A stretch of DNA of 37,047 bases from an archaeon 13_2_20CM_2_53_6 (lineage in GTDB: Archaea > Thermoproteota > Bathyarchaeia > 40CM-2-53-6), in assembly GCA_001915065.1 (NCBI GenBank), contig MNDT01000069.1, forward strand, positions 1-37,047, read 5' to 3'. Position numbers and translations under genes: made by a program. Positions within the stretch are counted from its first letter, which is position 1. Each line of letters begins with the position of its first letter. Shown here one piece after another: positions 7,337 through 16,350 of the stretch. Below the pieces are notes generated by a model. It ran no database searches and was not told the DNA's origin. It worked only from the letters and a program-made list of their open reading frames with translations.

Positions 7337-8774
7337 GGTACTTGGCCCGGTGTTTTCTCTCGTATGCGATGGCGACTGCGATGACTATGGCGAGGGGGAT
7401 GACGATGTAGAGCCAGGATGGGTTCTGGAGTAGGGAGGGAGACGATATGGTTTGGCAGTTGGCAAGGTTGACTGGGGTCTCGGGGGAGAGTACGTTCGTG
7501 TTGTGAATTGTTAGGTACGAGTCGACGATGCCGCTTACGGTGTTGACTGTCGTTATCGCGTTGTCGGGGTTAGTTATGTTGAGGAAGAATCTGAAAGTCC
7601 CATCGGGATGCTGTGTTGTCAGCGTGTAGTTGAGTAGTTTTGATGAGGATGTGAGAATGTTGTACCAAGCGTTGCTCGAGCATGATCTGAGATCGTTTGC
7701 GATCGAGAGCATGTGATAGGCGCCCGTCGGGTACAGTCCATCTCCATTGTCCGGGAGCGAAAAGTTCCCGTCAGACTGGAGATACAGGCTAGTGAGGTCA
7801 GACTCGGCCCGGTACGCGGAGTATGCGTAGGTCAGATTGTTGTGGAGGTAGACGCTCGCGTCTAGATCTCTCGCGAAATCCTCTACAAGATATGATTTGT
7901 AGGGGTTGCCCGTGACGATGTTACCGTCTGACCCTTGTCGTTTGACAAGCTGGTTCGCAAGGCCTGTCTCTAGTGTCTGATAGGATTGGCTGAGAGAATC
8001 GCCTTGGAGCCTGAAGTAGCTGTCAGTGTAAGTGATTGGCTTGAGAAAGCGGAGAAGCCTAGCAAAGTCGATGACCGGGTCTCCGGCTGCTGAAATGGCC
8101 CCCGTCTGGTTGTAGTTGGTGCTCAGGTCTTGGACTGCTGTGGTGTAGTCCGCGGCCGGGGGTAGCGTAGATCCGCTATAGTATGCGAACCAGACGGCGT
8201 TCGAGAGGGTCCAGGCGACCGTGTCAAAATAGTCGCTTCTGGCAGGCAGGTTGAGATGCATGTTCTGGGTGACGTTGATCATGTCTGACCTTGCGGTCGG
8301 GTCGAGGGTTAGCCCGTAGGCTCTTGACAGGAATTTCTGCGCGTCGAGGTGTACTTGGAATTGTGTATTGAGGTTTGCAGGCGACCATATTCCGTAGCTG
8401 ATAAAGGAAGGATTCTGAAGCAGAATGTGTTCTGCCTTGGTCATGTTCGGGATAATTGTCCTGGTCGTTGTGTTGCCGATTTCTAGTTGTAGGTAGGTCA
8501 TGGTTCTTCCAACTAGGGATGTTGCCCAGAGATTGTTCGATGTGCCTTGAAGTGTCGCGGTGCCATTAGGAAGAACTCTTGACTCGGCCCAGGTGAGGAC
8601 TTGTCTCATTGACGCGTTGAAGGCGGCAGTGTTGAAGGTTGGAGGATTTATCGGGCTGGCGGCGGCCGAGGATTGGAACGAAGGAAACGTGTTAGAGGCA
8701 AGTGGGGTGCTCGACAAGATGATCCCGATCAGGAGGAAGACTGGCATTCGAGCCAAGGAAGCTCTAGACCCCAT
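7317..8774 (-). CDS. Anchored extracellular protein of the polyglutamate operon, possible alpha/alpha-toroid
   Basis: First gene of the operon, 485 aa. An N-terminal signal peptide (residues ~10-30, MPVFLLIGIILSSTPLAS) and a C-terminal TM helix (~455-473) followed by basic YERKHRAKYRG imply a large extracellular domain on a short cytosolic tail. The middle is Asn/Ser/Thr-rich with many N-glycosylation sequons. It shows repeating helical units ending in DG.F loops (LQSDGNFSLPD, QHPDGTFRFF). That pattern resembles the alpha/alpha-toroid of terpenoid-cyclase-like and polysaccharide-lyase proteins, but I cannot name a family. It occupies the slot where bacteria carry capA/pgsA, yet lacks any metallophosphatase-like motif. 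It might hold, process or export polymer. Confidence 0.8.
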   Translation of the reverse strand: MGSRASLARMPVFLLIGIILSSTPLASNTFPSFQSSAAASPINPPTFNTAAFNASMRQVLTWAESRVLPNGTATLQGTSNNLWATSLVGRTMTYLQLEIGNTTTRTIIPNMTKAEHILLQNPSFISYGIWSPANLNTQFQVHLDAQKFLSRAYGLTLDPTARSDMINVTQNMHLNLPARSDYFDTVAWTLSNAVWFAYYSGSTLPPAADYTTAVQDLSTNYNQTGAISAAGDPVIDFARLLRFLKPITYTDSYFRLQGDSLSQSYQTLETGLANQLVKRQGSDGNIVTGNPYKSYLVEDFARDLDASVYLHNNLTYAYSAYRAESDLTSLYLQSDGNFSLPDNGDGLYPTGAYHMLSIANDLRSCSSNAWYNILTSSSKLLNYTLTTQHPDGTFRFFLNITNPDNAITTVNTVSGIVDSYLTIHNTNVLSPETPVNLANCQTISSPSLLQNPSWLYIVIPLAIVIAVAIAYERKHRAKYRGLVEK

Positions 8775-8949
8775 TCTACACGCATCCTCTCGAGCGTCTA
8801 ATCGCTGGATATGTGATGAACGTTACTGTTCAGTCAGGTCGTGAAGACTTTGGTCGCTCTTCAGGTAGATCTCACTCTTGCGGTTGCGAGCAGTCCCTGC
8901 AACAAGGACTCAACGAAGCTGATTGAAACGCAAGGGCTGAACTCGTGAA

Positions 8950-8960
8950 AAGTAATTAAG
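8950..8960 (+). promoter_or_regulatory. TATA box of the DUF1801 gene
   Basis: AAGTAATTAAG is centred about 28 bp before the ATG at 8983, predicting an almost leaderless transcript. The polyglutamate operon starts divergently about 200 bp away. Confidence 0.5.
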
Positions 8961-8982
8961 CCCTGAAGACGAACGGATTTCC

Positions 8983-9438
8983 ATGAATTCTGCACAGAAG
9001 GGCATGCAGAAGTCCGCCAAGAGCACCACCGCGACCCGCAAGGCGTTCACGGAGGAGGAACGAGGCGCGATAAGGGACCGGGTCCAAGAGATGAACGCTG
9101 GCAAGGGGGAGGGGGAGACCGCCGTGCTGGCGAAGATCGCCGAGATGCGGGAACCTGATCGCACCATGGCCAATCGGCTCCATGCTATAATCAGAGAAAG
9201 CGCACCGGGCCTCTCGCCGAGACTCTGGTACGGGATGCCCGCGTATGCCAAGGACGACAAGGTCGTCTGCTTCTTCCAGACAGCAGCGAAGTTCAAGACG
9301 AGGTACGCGACGCTCGGCTTCAGCGACAAGGCGAACCTCGACGAGGGCAACATGTGGCCAGCCGCCTATGCGCTGAAGGGATTGACTCCCGCCGTAGAGG
9401 CAAGGATCGTCGCGCTCGTGAAGAAAGCGGTGAGCTAG
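8983..9438 (+). CDS. DUF1801 / YdhG-like protein
   Basis: 151 aa. The N-terminus is charged and probably disordered. Residues ~30-75 hold helices typical of proteins with this domain ([20 protein letters not shown]). The DUF1801 domain proper has the conserved [19 protein letters not shown] core, [17 protein letters not shown], and a C-terminal helical pair ending [13 protein letters not shown]. This fold is related to CyaY/frataxin-like and YjbR proteins; function is unknown although some members are called iron chaperones. GC and third-position GC are clearly higher than in flanking genes, and the family is common in soil bacteria, so acquisition by transfer is likely. Confidence 0.88.
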   Translation: MNSAQKGMQKSAKSTTATRKAFTEEERGAIRDRVQEMNAGKGEGETAVLAKIAEMREPDRTMANRLHAIIRESAPGLSPRLWYGMPAYAKDDKVVCFFQTAAKFKTRYATLGFSDKANLDEGNMWPAAYALKGLTPAVEARIVALVKKAVS

Positions 9439-9654
9439 GGACCGAGCCCGCCACTAGGCTCCGACCTAAGCAGGACCGTCGGTCGGGACGAGGCGTTCCC
9501 GCGTGACGAGACAGATTATCTGATAGCTAAGAAGCGAGCACCGATCATTTCCGTTGTCAGCCCAAGACAAAAAGGACTTGCTGGAACTCGCACGCTCAGA
9601 CTTCCCGGAGATGTCGGGGAGAAGGGTTTACCCTTGAACCTATTGGCCTCAAGA

Positions 9655-9906
9655 CTAAATGTTCTCAGCTCTTCTCAATGCTACGTAGGAAAAACTAACC
9701 AGAAAGATCAACGCTGTACCTGTCATGACCCACACGACGATTCCAGAAATCAAGTCATAAGCAATCATGAGAAGAATCAGTCCGAGAAAAATTATTGGAC
9801 CTCCCACACCGAGCGCGACCTCGGCTTTCTGCTTGCGAAGGACGTAGACGATAGCTATGCCGCCCACTATTCCGACCAGCGATCCTATGATGGTCACAAA
9901 GTCCAT
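9655..9906 (-). CDS. Small membrane protein (three TM)
   Basis: 83 aa from ATG 9906. Three hydrophobic helices at ~3-22, ~33-50 and ~55-75 are separated by a short basic loop (RKQKAE) and end in a basic tail (ALRRAENI). No catalytic motif. It follows the other tiny membrane gene by 47 nt on the same strand, so they may be an operon and a two-component complex. Family not recognised. Confidence 0.6.
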   Translation of the reverse strand: MDFVTIIGSLVGIVGGIAIVYVLRKQKAEVALGVGGPIIFLGLILLMIAYDLISGIVVWVMTGTALIFLVSFSYVALRRAENI

Positions 9907-9953
9907 TTGACCACTTGCTGTCCAGCTTCTTCGGTCGATTCATCTCAGAATCG

Positions 9954-10169
9954 TCACGGTTGTGTGGAACTCCTTTTCTCGGGCATATGGTAGAGGTTCA
10001 GATAGGCTAATTGAAATACCGAGAAGAAGAGCTGCCAAAGAGCAGCAATCGACAGAAAATTCCAAGAACCGAGACCCAACCAGATAAGGATGGCTACCCC
10101 TATCCACACCGCCAGATTAATCGTAGCGAGGATTTGTAAGACACGCCAACTCCCAGTTCGAGGCTTCAA
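9954..10169 (-). CDS. Small membrane protein (two TM)
   Basis: 71 aa starting at TTG 10169. Two TM helices (~12-31 and ~37-58) lie between a basic N-terminus (KPRTGSWR) and a polar C-terminus (MPEKRSSTQP). An AT-rich TATA-like element (AATTTTCAATT on minus, plus ~10181-10192) precedes it at the right distance for a short leader. Family not recognised; probably paired with the gene downstream. Confidence 0.55.
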   Translation of the reverse strand: MKPRTGSWRVLQILATINLAVWIGVAILIWLGLGSWNFLSIAALWQLFFSVFQLAYLNLYHMPEKRSSTQP

Positions 10170-10309
10170 GTCTTTGTTTCACAATTGAAAATTGGAAGAC
10201 TTGGAAAAAAGGATTGCTGAAGAACACTGGAGATTCAAAAGATGAGAGAGGATGAGACCAACCAGCATAATCTCTCGCTTCCCGCTCTTTACCGCCTCCT
10301 TGGTTTAAC

Positions 10310-10325
10310 GCGCACCATCGTGCGC
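10310..10325. repeat. Inverted repeat near the terminator
   Basis: GCGCAC-CATC-GTGCGC forms a 6-bp GC-rich hairpin about 20 bp beyond the terminator of the 905-aa gene. It might assist termination or mRNA 3' stability. Confidence 0.35.
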
Positions 10326-10333
10326 CGATGATG

Positions 10334-10358
10334 AAAAAGGATCGCCGCGGGGCGCGGC
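10334..10358 (-). terminator. Hairpin plus T-run after the 905-aa gene
   Basis: On the minus strand GCCGCG-CCC-CGCGGC (plus 10344-10358) is followed after 5 nt by TTTTT (10334-10338). It lies about 42 bp past the stop codon of the surface protein. Confidence 0.45.
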
Positions 10359-10399
10359 TACTCCCACTTTTGACAGTCTATTGTCGCTCGAGTAGAGCG

Positions 10400-13117
10400 T
10401 CAGGCCACGGATCCTACGTTGGTCCCGGCGGTTTCCTGAGATTCTCGACGCTTCGTAATGAGGTATACTGCAAGAGTGACGATTCCTCCGGCTAGCAGAC
10501 CGATGGCTATTGCCGGGAGCATTGAGAATCCTGCCGTATCGGTTGGTTGACCTCCATAGGACGACGTTGCCGTTACGACGATGCTGGCTTGGCGAGTCGT
10601 GGTGCCGTTTGTTGCGGTAATGGTGATAGTGTAAGTCGAGCCCGGAGTTGCGTCCGCAGGCAGAGCAATGGTCAGTGTCGTGGTGGCCGCGGAGGTGACG
10701 TAGCTTAGAATCTCTACCTGTGTGTAGAGGCTGAAAACCGGTCCGTTGCCTGCGGTCTGGGCGTTGAGGCTGATAGTTCCGTTGAAGTTGTGGAGTCCGT
10801 TCAGGGTTATTATGGCGCTGGCTGAATGGCCGGTTTGTATGTTCAACTGGGTTGGGACGACGGTTACTGTAAAGTCGGGAAGACCTACGATTGGTGGGCC
10901 GACGACTAGGATTGTGATGATCGCCGTGTGTACTATTCCATTTCCAGTACCTGTCACATTCACAGTGTAGGTTCCGGGCTTTGTCGAACTTGGAACGGTT
11001 ATGCTGATTGTCGAGGGTATGGTTGCGTTCGGCGTGAGATGTACTCTCTGAGTCGTCCAGCTTAGGAGGAGACCTGAGTTGCCTGCTGAAGCAGACATAC
11101 TGATGTTGGCGTAGAAATTATCGATGCTGGTCAAGGCTACCTGGGAGGCATTCGAGGACCCCGGCTGGATGACTAAAGGACTCGGGCTGGAGTTGATGGT
11201 GTACCCAGCTGCTGGAGAGAGAACCGTTAAGGCTAGCGTTGCACTGTGGGAGTGACCAATAGAATGTACGTTTATTGTGAAGTTGAACTTTCCAAGGGTC
11301 GGAGGGAGGATGAGGATCCTGAAGATGACAGTGCCGGACGAGCCTGGGGCGAGAGTTACGATACTCGGGCTAAAGGACCCGCCGCCGTAGAACGCGCCAT
11401 AGATGCTCCATAACAGCTCGACGGAGCCGGCGAAAGTATCCGTGTTTGTAACCGTGACGTTGGCAGCGTTCACAGAGACGCCCTGCGGAAGATCAATGGA
11501 GGTAGGGAATACGGCGACCGTGAAGTCGGGGCCTGGAGGCACGGCGATGGTGAAGTTGGCTGAATGGGAGAGGGAGCCGCTTGTGGCCACGACCTGGAGG
11601 ATTCCACAGCAGCCAATGTTGATGGGGGGACCGAAGACCTTGAGCTGAATACTGGTGCTCCCATAGGCTGTCAGATCCGGGTTGCTCAGGCCGAGGAATG
11701 TGGTCTGGGTTCCGTTGATCCAGTAGAGATTGAGATTGACGGTCCCTACAAACTCGTTAACGCTCGTCAGTATGACGTGAGTTGCAACTGTTCCCACGGC
11801 GAGGTCGTAGGAGGCGAGTGACGGGTTGAGGTTGATGGTAAAGTCTGGCGGGCCGGGCAAAACTTGGAGGTAAATGTAGATGGGCTGTAACAAGAACCCT
11901 GTCCCGCTGACTCGTAGTGTATAGTAGCCTGCTGGGACGAGCTGTGTTGTGACAGTTATTGTGGTCGTATTTGTTCCGGCCTTGACAGTGATGGTGGAAG
12001 GACTGAGGCTCAACACTGGCCCGGGCATCAGAGAGACCACCTTGAGGGTGATAGTCCCGTTGAAACGACCGACGCTTGTTAGTGTGACAACGTCTGTCCC
12101 TGAGGAGTTTGTGGGAATGGCGATGTAGGATTGAGCCGGGTTAAGGCTGTAGCCTGGTCCCGTGACTGTGATATTGAGAACGGTAGAGCGCACCTGCATG
12201 CCCGCGCTCGCCGTTATGTTTACTCTATAGTTGGTGGCAGAGATGGACGTGGTGGTTGAGAAGTTCAACAGGACGTTGACGGTGCCACCAGCCGGTATCG
12301 CCCGGGTGGTCTGGTTTAGGGTTACGGTAGGCCCTGCAGGGACGACTGTTTTAGAAAGGTTGACGGTGCCCTGGAAACCGTTGATGCTCTGGAGGCTGAT
12401 CGTCGAGTTGATGCTAGACCCTTTCAGTATCCTCGCGTTGAAGGGGTTGGCGTAGATAGCGAAGTCAGGTTGGACGGGTGGGGACCAGAGACTCGTCTGC
12501 GTTATCAAGATGTTGAGCTGGGCGGTGACGTAGTAGATGTTCGAGTAGACCTCGGTGATGGTTAGATACAGGAGAATTCCCGTCTGCTGGTCGAAGTCTT
12601 CTTCGGACGATACGTATCCTCCTGAGAGGACTTGGAAGGAACTGATGACGTTGACCGTTCGGACAGCCCCGACAAAGACTTTCTCGACAGTTTTGGTGAT
12701 GGTGGGTGCTTGATTTGTCTCGTAGGCGGCCTCGGGAGCTACCAGTCCCTCAGCGATGACCCAGGGGATAAAGGGCGTATAGTTCCCGTACCCGCTCTGA
12801 GTGTTGTAGAGCAAATGGAAGGTGTTCATGGTCCCATTGTTGTAGATCATGGTTTGCCGTAGCGTGACGTTGTTCTGGTTGGCGTTGCTGACAGTGTTCT
12901 GGATGGAGGAGACGTTTAGGAAATTGGCAAAAGGGGATTGAGGGTTGAGATTTCCGACCCAGCTAGCACTAACTTGGCCATAACGGATTGTATCTCCCGC
13001 ATTGACACCAGGCTGGTAGTTGGCCTGAGCCCTCCCAGACGGAATATTAGTTGCGATAAGGCAGAGCAGAACTAGGACTAAGAGGAGGCGCGGCAACCCG
13101 CTTTCTAAGTCGATCAA
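10400..13117 (-). CDS. Large cell-surface protein with Ig-like repeats
   Basis: 905 aa, anchored outside the cell. It has a signal peptide near the N-terminus (LPRLLLVLVLLCLIATNIP), a distinct N-terminal domain to about residue 215, then about seven beta-sandwich repeats of 80-95 aa, and a C-terminal TM helix (~865-888) with short cytosolic tail (KRRESQE). Each repeat starts like DFTVxxxP and carries the pattern F-x-GT-(V/I)-x-L ... G-x-Y-x-(V/L)-x-(V/I), as in NEW3/APHP-type Ig-like domains. No enzyme motif is visible; an S-layer-associated, adhesive or stalk role is inference. The annotated start is TTG 13117; a TATA-like element at plus 13130-13138 would instead favour the in-frame TTG at 13096, giving a cleaner signal peptide. 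Confidence 0.85.
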   Translation of the reverse strand: MIDLESGLPRLLLVLVLLCLIATNIPSGRAQANYQPGVNAGDTIRYGQVSASWVGNLNPQSPFANFLNVSSIQNTVSNANQNNVTLRQTMIYNNGTMNTFHLLYNTQSGYGNYTPFIPWVIAEGLVAPEAAYETNQAPTITKTVEKVFVGAVRTVNVISSFQVLSGGYVSSEEDFDQQTGILLYLTITEVYSNIYYVTAQLNILITQTSLWSPPVQPDFAIYANPFNARILKGSSINSTISLQSINGFQGTVNLSKTVVPAGPTVTLNQTTRAIPAGGTVNVLLNFSTTTSISATNYRVNITASAGMQVRSTVLNITVTGPGYSLNPAQSYIAIPTNSSGTDVVTLTSVGRFNGTITLKVVSLMPGPVLSLSPSTITVKAGTNTTTITVTTQLVPAGYYTLRVSGTGFLLQPIYIYLQVLPGPPDFTINLNPSLASYDLAVGTVATHVILTSVNEFVGTVNLNLYWINGTQTTFLGLSNPDLTAYGSTSIQLKVFGPPINIGCCGILQVVATSGSLSHSANFTIAVPPGPDFTVAVFPTSIDLPQGVSVNAANVTVTNTDTFAGSVELLWSIYGAFYGGGSFSPSIVTLAPGSSGTVIFRILILPPTLGKFNFTINVHSIGHSHSATLALTVLSPAAGYTINSSPSPLVIQPGSSNASQVALTSIDNFYANISMSASAGNSGLLLSWTTQRVHLTPNATIPSTISITVPSSTKPGTYTVNVTGTGNGIVHTAIITILVVGPPIVGLPDFTVTVVPTQLNIQTGHSASAIITLNGLHNFNGTISLNAQTAGNGPVFSLYTQVEILSYVTSAATTTLTIALPADATPGSTYTITITATNGTTTRQASIVVTATSSYGGQPTDTAGFSMLPAIAIGLLAGGIVTLAVYLITKRRESQETAGTNVGSVA

Positions 13118-13321
13118 TTAGCGAGTCGTCGTTATATCTATTGTATCTAGAACGATGGACGAGAATTACGGGCGCACTTGTGAACGTCAATAGTATATGC
13201 AAGGGTCCGCAGTCAAAGCATGCCAGAACAAGTCTCTCGTCTCGATTCCAAGGCAACCGGTCTTGGCGGCCGCTTCCTTGCTTTTCCTGAAAACTCGTGA
13301 CCTAGCTGGACTTTTCCGCGG

Positions 13322-14212
13322 TCAGTTTATCCTGGCTCCGCACCTTGTGCAGAAGGTGGCCGAGGAGATATTCTGTGTGCCGCACGTGGGGCAGAGCTTC
13401 GTTCCAGGCTGGGCTGTTGTGGTGGGTCCTGTCCACATCGGGCCTGGAGGGGGCTGGGAGATTCTAGCGAGGTTCGAGTAGTAGTAGACGGCCATTAGTA
13501 TCGGGAATAAGGGTTGGTAGAATGCTGAAAGGATGCCGTTGACCACCGGGCTTGCGATACCGAAGAGCCCGCTGATCGCGCCTATGATGACCGATGCTAT
13601 GATGACGATTATTCCTAGGACGAGGAACGTCGCGAAAGTCTTGAGCCACCTCTGGCCCACGAGGACACGGCTCCTCCCCATACTCTCGGTTACTCCTTTG
13701 TTCTCGATCAGGAGAACGGGAAGTGCGAGGGAGAACATTATCGCCAGGAGGATTCCGGGAACGATAAGAGCGATGAAGCCTAGGAAGACGATGATCCCGA
13801 CGATTATGCTGAGCGCCCAGATCGAGAGAAGTCTTGAGACAGCGAATCTGATGGATGCTCCGAAGTCAGCCTGTCCCTTCGTGATCTGTTCAGAAGCCAG
13901 CTTGATTGCGCTGCCCTCGGCAATTGTAGAGAATACGATATTCACAACGAAGATCACGCCGATGAGCAGAAAAAACGCTACAATCAATGCGGAGAGCCAG
14001 CTGGAGACCTGCTGAGGCGTGGGATTGAGAGGAAGAGTCGGGAGGACGAACGCTCGCTGCGCCAGCGTAGTGACGACCTGGACGATCACTCCCACTGCCG
14101 CAAACAGAACGAAATACTTGGCGAAGTCTCGTCGGTACACCTCGAAGGTTTTCGAGATAACCTCGCCGAGGCCTAGCTCGCGGCTGATACCCTGCTCCGG
14201 TTGCATCGTCAT
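13322..14212 (-). CDS. Polytopic membrane protein with C-terminal zinc ribbon
   Basis: 296 aa. The N-terminal cytosolic helix (LGLGEVISKTFEVYRRDFAK) and about six TM helices follow the layout of YciC-like and glycerophosphodiesterase-type membrane domains, with the typical VIVPGILLAIMFSLALPVLL segment and SMGRSRVLVGQRW loop. A Pro-rich linker leads to a zinc ribbon at ~268-293 (CPTCG ... FCTRCGARI). Transport, membrane organisation or sensing are all possible; none is proven. Transcription starts from its own strong TATA box. Confidence 0.8.
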   Translation of the reverse strand: MTMQPEQGISRELGLGEVISKTFEVYRRDFAKYFVLFAAVGVIVQVVTTLAQRAFVLPTLPLNPTPQQVSSWLSALIVAFFLLIGVIFVVNIVFSTIAEGSAIKLASEQITKGQADFGASIRFAVSRLLSIWALSIIVGIIVFLGFIALIVPGILLAIMFSLALPVLLIENKGVTESMGRSRVLVGQRWLKTFATFLVLGIIVIIASVIIGAISGLFGIASPVVNGILSAFYQPLFPILMAVYYYSNLARISQPPPGPMWTGPTTTAQPGTKLCPTCGTQNISSATFCTRCGARIN

Positions 14213-14249
14213 ATCAGCTCATCTTGTTATGGGACGCAATCGGACCCGG

Positions 14250-14257
14250 TATAAAAG
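14250..14257 (-). promoter_or_regulatory. TATA box of the 296-aa membrane protein gene
   Basis: CTTTTATA on the minus strand is centred about 41 bp before the ATG at 14212, leaving a leader of ~15 nt. It is one of the best TATA matches in the window. Confidence 0.6.
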
Positions 14258-14466
14258 CGGAATAACTTCTCAAAGTCGAGAACCAAGTCTATCTGATGTC
14301 TTCACCGATCTCTAGGACGGACACTCGCGAACCACGAAACATTTGTGCTTGATAAGGCGTTGGTTATGAGAGGCATCGAGTTTGTGCGGGGATGCATGGT
14401 TTATTGGCGTCTTGGGTTAGTCTCAACTAAGCCCTCGTAGCTACACGCGCCCTTGACAGAGGACTT

Positions 14467-15906
14467 TCAGTAAAGAGGAATACTCGTCCCATTGGGCGCA
14501 GGTTGGGAGAATCTGTTTCTAGCACTCTTTCGCAGGGTGAAGGATATGGACGATGCCGTGGCGTTGCCCGATGCGCCTCGGTTCGTAGGCACGCTGATCG
14601 AGAGATGTGCCGATGAGGATGTGACTGACCCGTTGGCTGTTGTCGCGCTGGTGGAAAGGACATCGCTGCAACTGTTCACGTTGCCCGCCGAATCAGTCTT
14701 CACAATGTATAATTGGTTGTTCGGGCTGAACTGGACTGTCCATCCCACTGCGACGAAGCCACCGTCCGAAGTCAGAGATATCTTCTGGAATTCCCTGGAT
14801 TGCGTTGTCGCCCCATAGGTCTTCTGCCACTGCACACTTCCACCAGAGTCTGTCCTCACGATCCAGGAATTGTACCCCCCATAGGATGCTCCGGTTAAGT
14901 AATACCCGGCAAAGACGTACCCTCCATCAGTTGTTTGACGAACTGAACTGAACTGGCTTGATGCTCCGTTCACGGTGTACGTGTTCGACCATTGCACGCT
15001 ACCGCCAGAGCTGAGCTTCAGCGCTAGAGCACTCTGGGTGTTGACCCCTCCTACCAGGTAACCTCCGTCCGAGGTCTGTATCACCGAGTAGCCAATCTGT
15101 CCGCCGATGCTTCCGGTTGGTACGGGCGCCGTGTACAGAGTCTGCCACTTTACGTTGCCGCCGGAGTCGAACTTTGCGACGAGGATGGTCGGCGGTGAAC
15201 CAGAGTATCCGGCGAGCACGTAGCCTCCGTCAGAGGTTTGCTGCACCGAATTTCCATAGACGGTGTTCGAAGACCCAAGCGCCTCCTGCCACTGCAGGTT
15301 CCCTGAGGAGTCTAGCTTCTCGATCCAAGCCTGAACCGCAGGAGGAGGATACGTGGACTGTGAGGGAGAAGTGTAGCCTGCTACCACGTATCCTCCATCT
15401 GCCGTTTGCACGATGCTGTTTGCTTGTGCCTCGTTGAGTCCACTGTAGGAATGCTGCCACTGGACGTTTCCATTTGAGTCAAGCTTGACGACGAGGGCGC
15501 ATTCGGAGCAGCCGTTGAAGTCTTGGACATCGCCGGCCCAGACGAATCCTCCCTCGGATGTCTGGCGCAGAGCGTAGAGTTGAGTGCTTAATCCTGGGAA
15601 CTGATACTGTCTCTGCCACTGGAGATTACTGTTCGAGTCAAGCTTTACAACGAGGGCGACATAGCAAAATGTGCTGGAGCAGGAATCCGCTCCGACCACA
15701 TAACCCCCATCGGATGTCTGCTGAACGTCCTCCGCATACGAGTACTGGAGGGTAGCGATGGCCTTCTCGAAAGTTGTGCCCGATGAGCTTGGTGGAGGCG
15801 GAGGCTTAGTTGCCTTATCAGGAGAAACTTGGGCATAGGCAGGAATTATCGTAAGCATCAAAATCACCAAGGCAACTGCGAAGCTGGCTGTCCTGCCGTG
15901 GTACAT
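14467..15906 (-). CDS. Secreted beta-propeller-like protein with TSDGGYV repeats
   Basis: 479 aa. Signal peptide at residues ~5-26 (ASFAVALVILMLTIIPAYAQ), a Pro linker (KPPPPPSSS), then seven to eight repeats of ~50 aa carrying (Q/L)TSDGGYVVAG followed by (V)KLDSxGNxQWQ. This repeat is characteristic of delta-60/YVTN-like beta-propeller surface proteins. A final Ser/Thr-rich segment follows; no C-terminal TM is present, the end being basic (LRKSARNRFSQ). No catalytic motif is seen, so binding or adhesion is likelier. Confidence 0.85.
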   Translation of the reverse strand: MYHGRTASFAVALVILMLTIIPAYAQVSPDKATKPPPPPSSSGTTFEKAIATLQYSYAEDVQQTSDGGYVVGADSCSSTFCYVALVVKLDSNSNLQWQRQYQFPGLSTQLYALRQTSEGGFVWAGDVQDFNGCSECALVVKLDSNGNVQWQHSYSGLNEAQANSIVQTADGGYVVAGYTSPSQSTYPPPAVQAWIEKLDSSGNLQWQEALGSSNTVYGNSVQQTSDGGYVLAGYSGSPPTILVAKFDSGGNVKWQTLYTAPVPTGSIGGQIGYSVIQTSDGGYLVGGVNTQSALALKLSSGGSVQWSNTYTVNGASSQFSSVRQTTDGGYVFAGYYLTGASYGGYNSWIVRTDSGGSVQWQKTYGATTQSREFQKISLTSDGGFVAVGWTVQFSPNNQLYIVKTDSAGNVNSCSDVLSTSATTANGSVTSSSAHLSISVPTNRGASGNATASSISFTLRKSARNRFSQPAPNGTSIPLY

Positions 15907-15931
15907 TAGAAAGCAACTACTTTCATAGGAC

Positions 15932-15940
15932 GTATATGAA
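15932..15940 (-). promoter_or_regulatory. TATA box of the TSDGGYV-repeat gene
   Basis: TTCATATAC on the minus strand is ~30 bp before the ATG at 15906, predicting a nearly leaderless mRNA. Confidence 0.55.
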
Positions 15941-15974
15941 AGCTGCTATCGCCATAGCTAGTAAAATCCACATA

Positions 15975-16350
15975 CTAAACCGGTTCGATTTTGAACGGAT
16001 ATTCGCGCCAGTCACCGTCCAGAAAAACAACGTCAGCAGTCTGTGAGCCTTGGAGGGATGTCTTGTCCTCGCCCACGTAGGACGTTGATGCGATTGGAGA
16101 GATCTCGCAGTTGAAACGCTTCCTCCGCAAGAGCTGCATGCTGAGGGTTCTCTTCAATCGTGTCTACCCGACAGTCAGGTCCTGCCGCAGAAGCCATTAT
16201 GGCAGCTGTGTACCCATGACCACAGCCCACTTCTAATATTCGTCGGGCATGTGTCAATGATGCGACGACTGCCCATAGAGGGGCCTGCAATGGGTCGCTA
16301 GGGTACAGTTCGCAATCCCGCCCGTGCTTACGCCGATGCTGGTTCGACAA
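15975..16350 (-). pseudogene. Class I SAM-dependent methyltransferase remnant
   Basis: The 5' part reads LYPSDPLQAPLWAVVAS, then motif I ILEVGCGHGYTAAIMAS, and the acidic VDTIEENPQHAALAEEAF of an O-methyltransferase-like Rossmann fold. The frame then ends at TGA near 16033. The sequence resumes in another frame at about 16050 with ADVVFLDGDWREYPFKIEPV, the next conserved strand, and stops at 15975. Motifs beyond DGD are missing. Upstream coding (DVHLDLYRLSNQHRRKHGRD) continues in frame back to the stop of the preceding gene with no good start codon. A frameshift plus truncation makes this a decaying gene, or less likely an assembly error. Confidence 0.7.

Noticed and set aside
10327-10360. 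C/D box RNA (ATGATGA at 10327-10333)
   Set aside because: No CUGA box D or internal C'/D' at suitable distance; better explained as the terminator region of the surface-protein gene.
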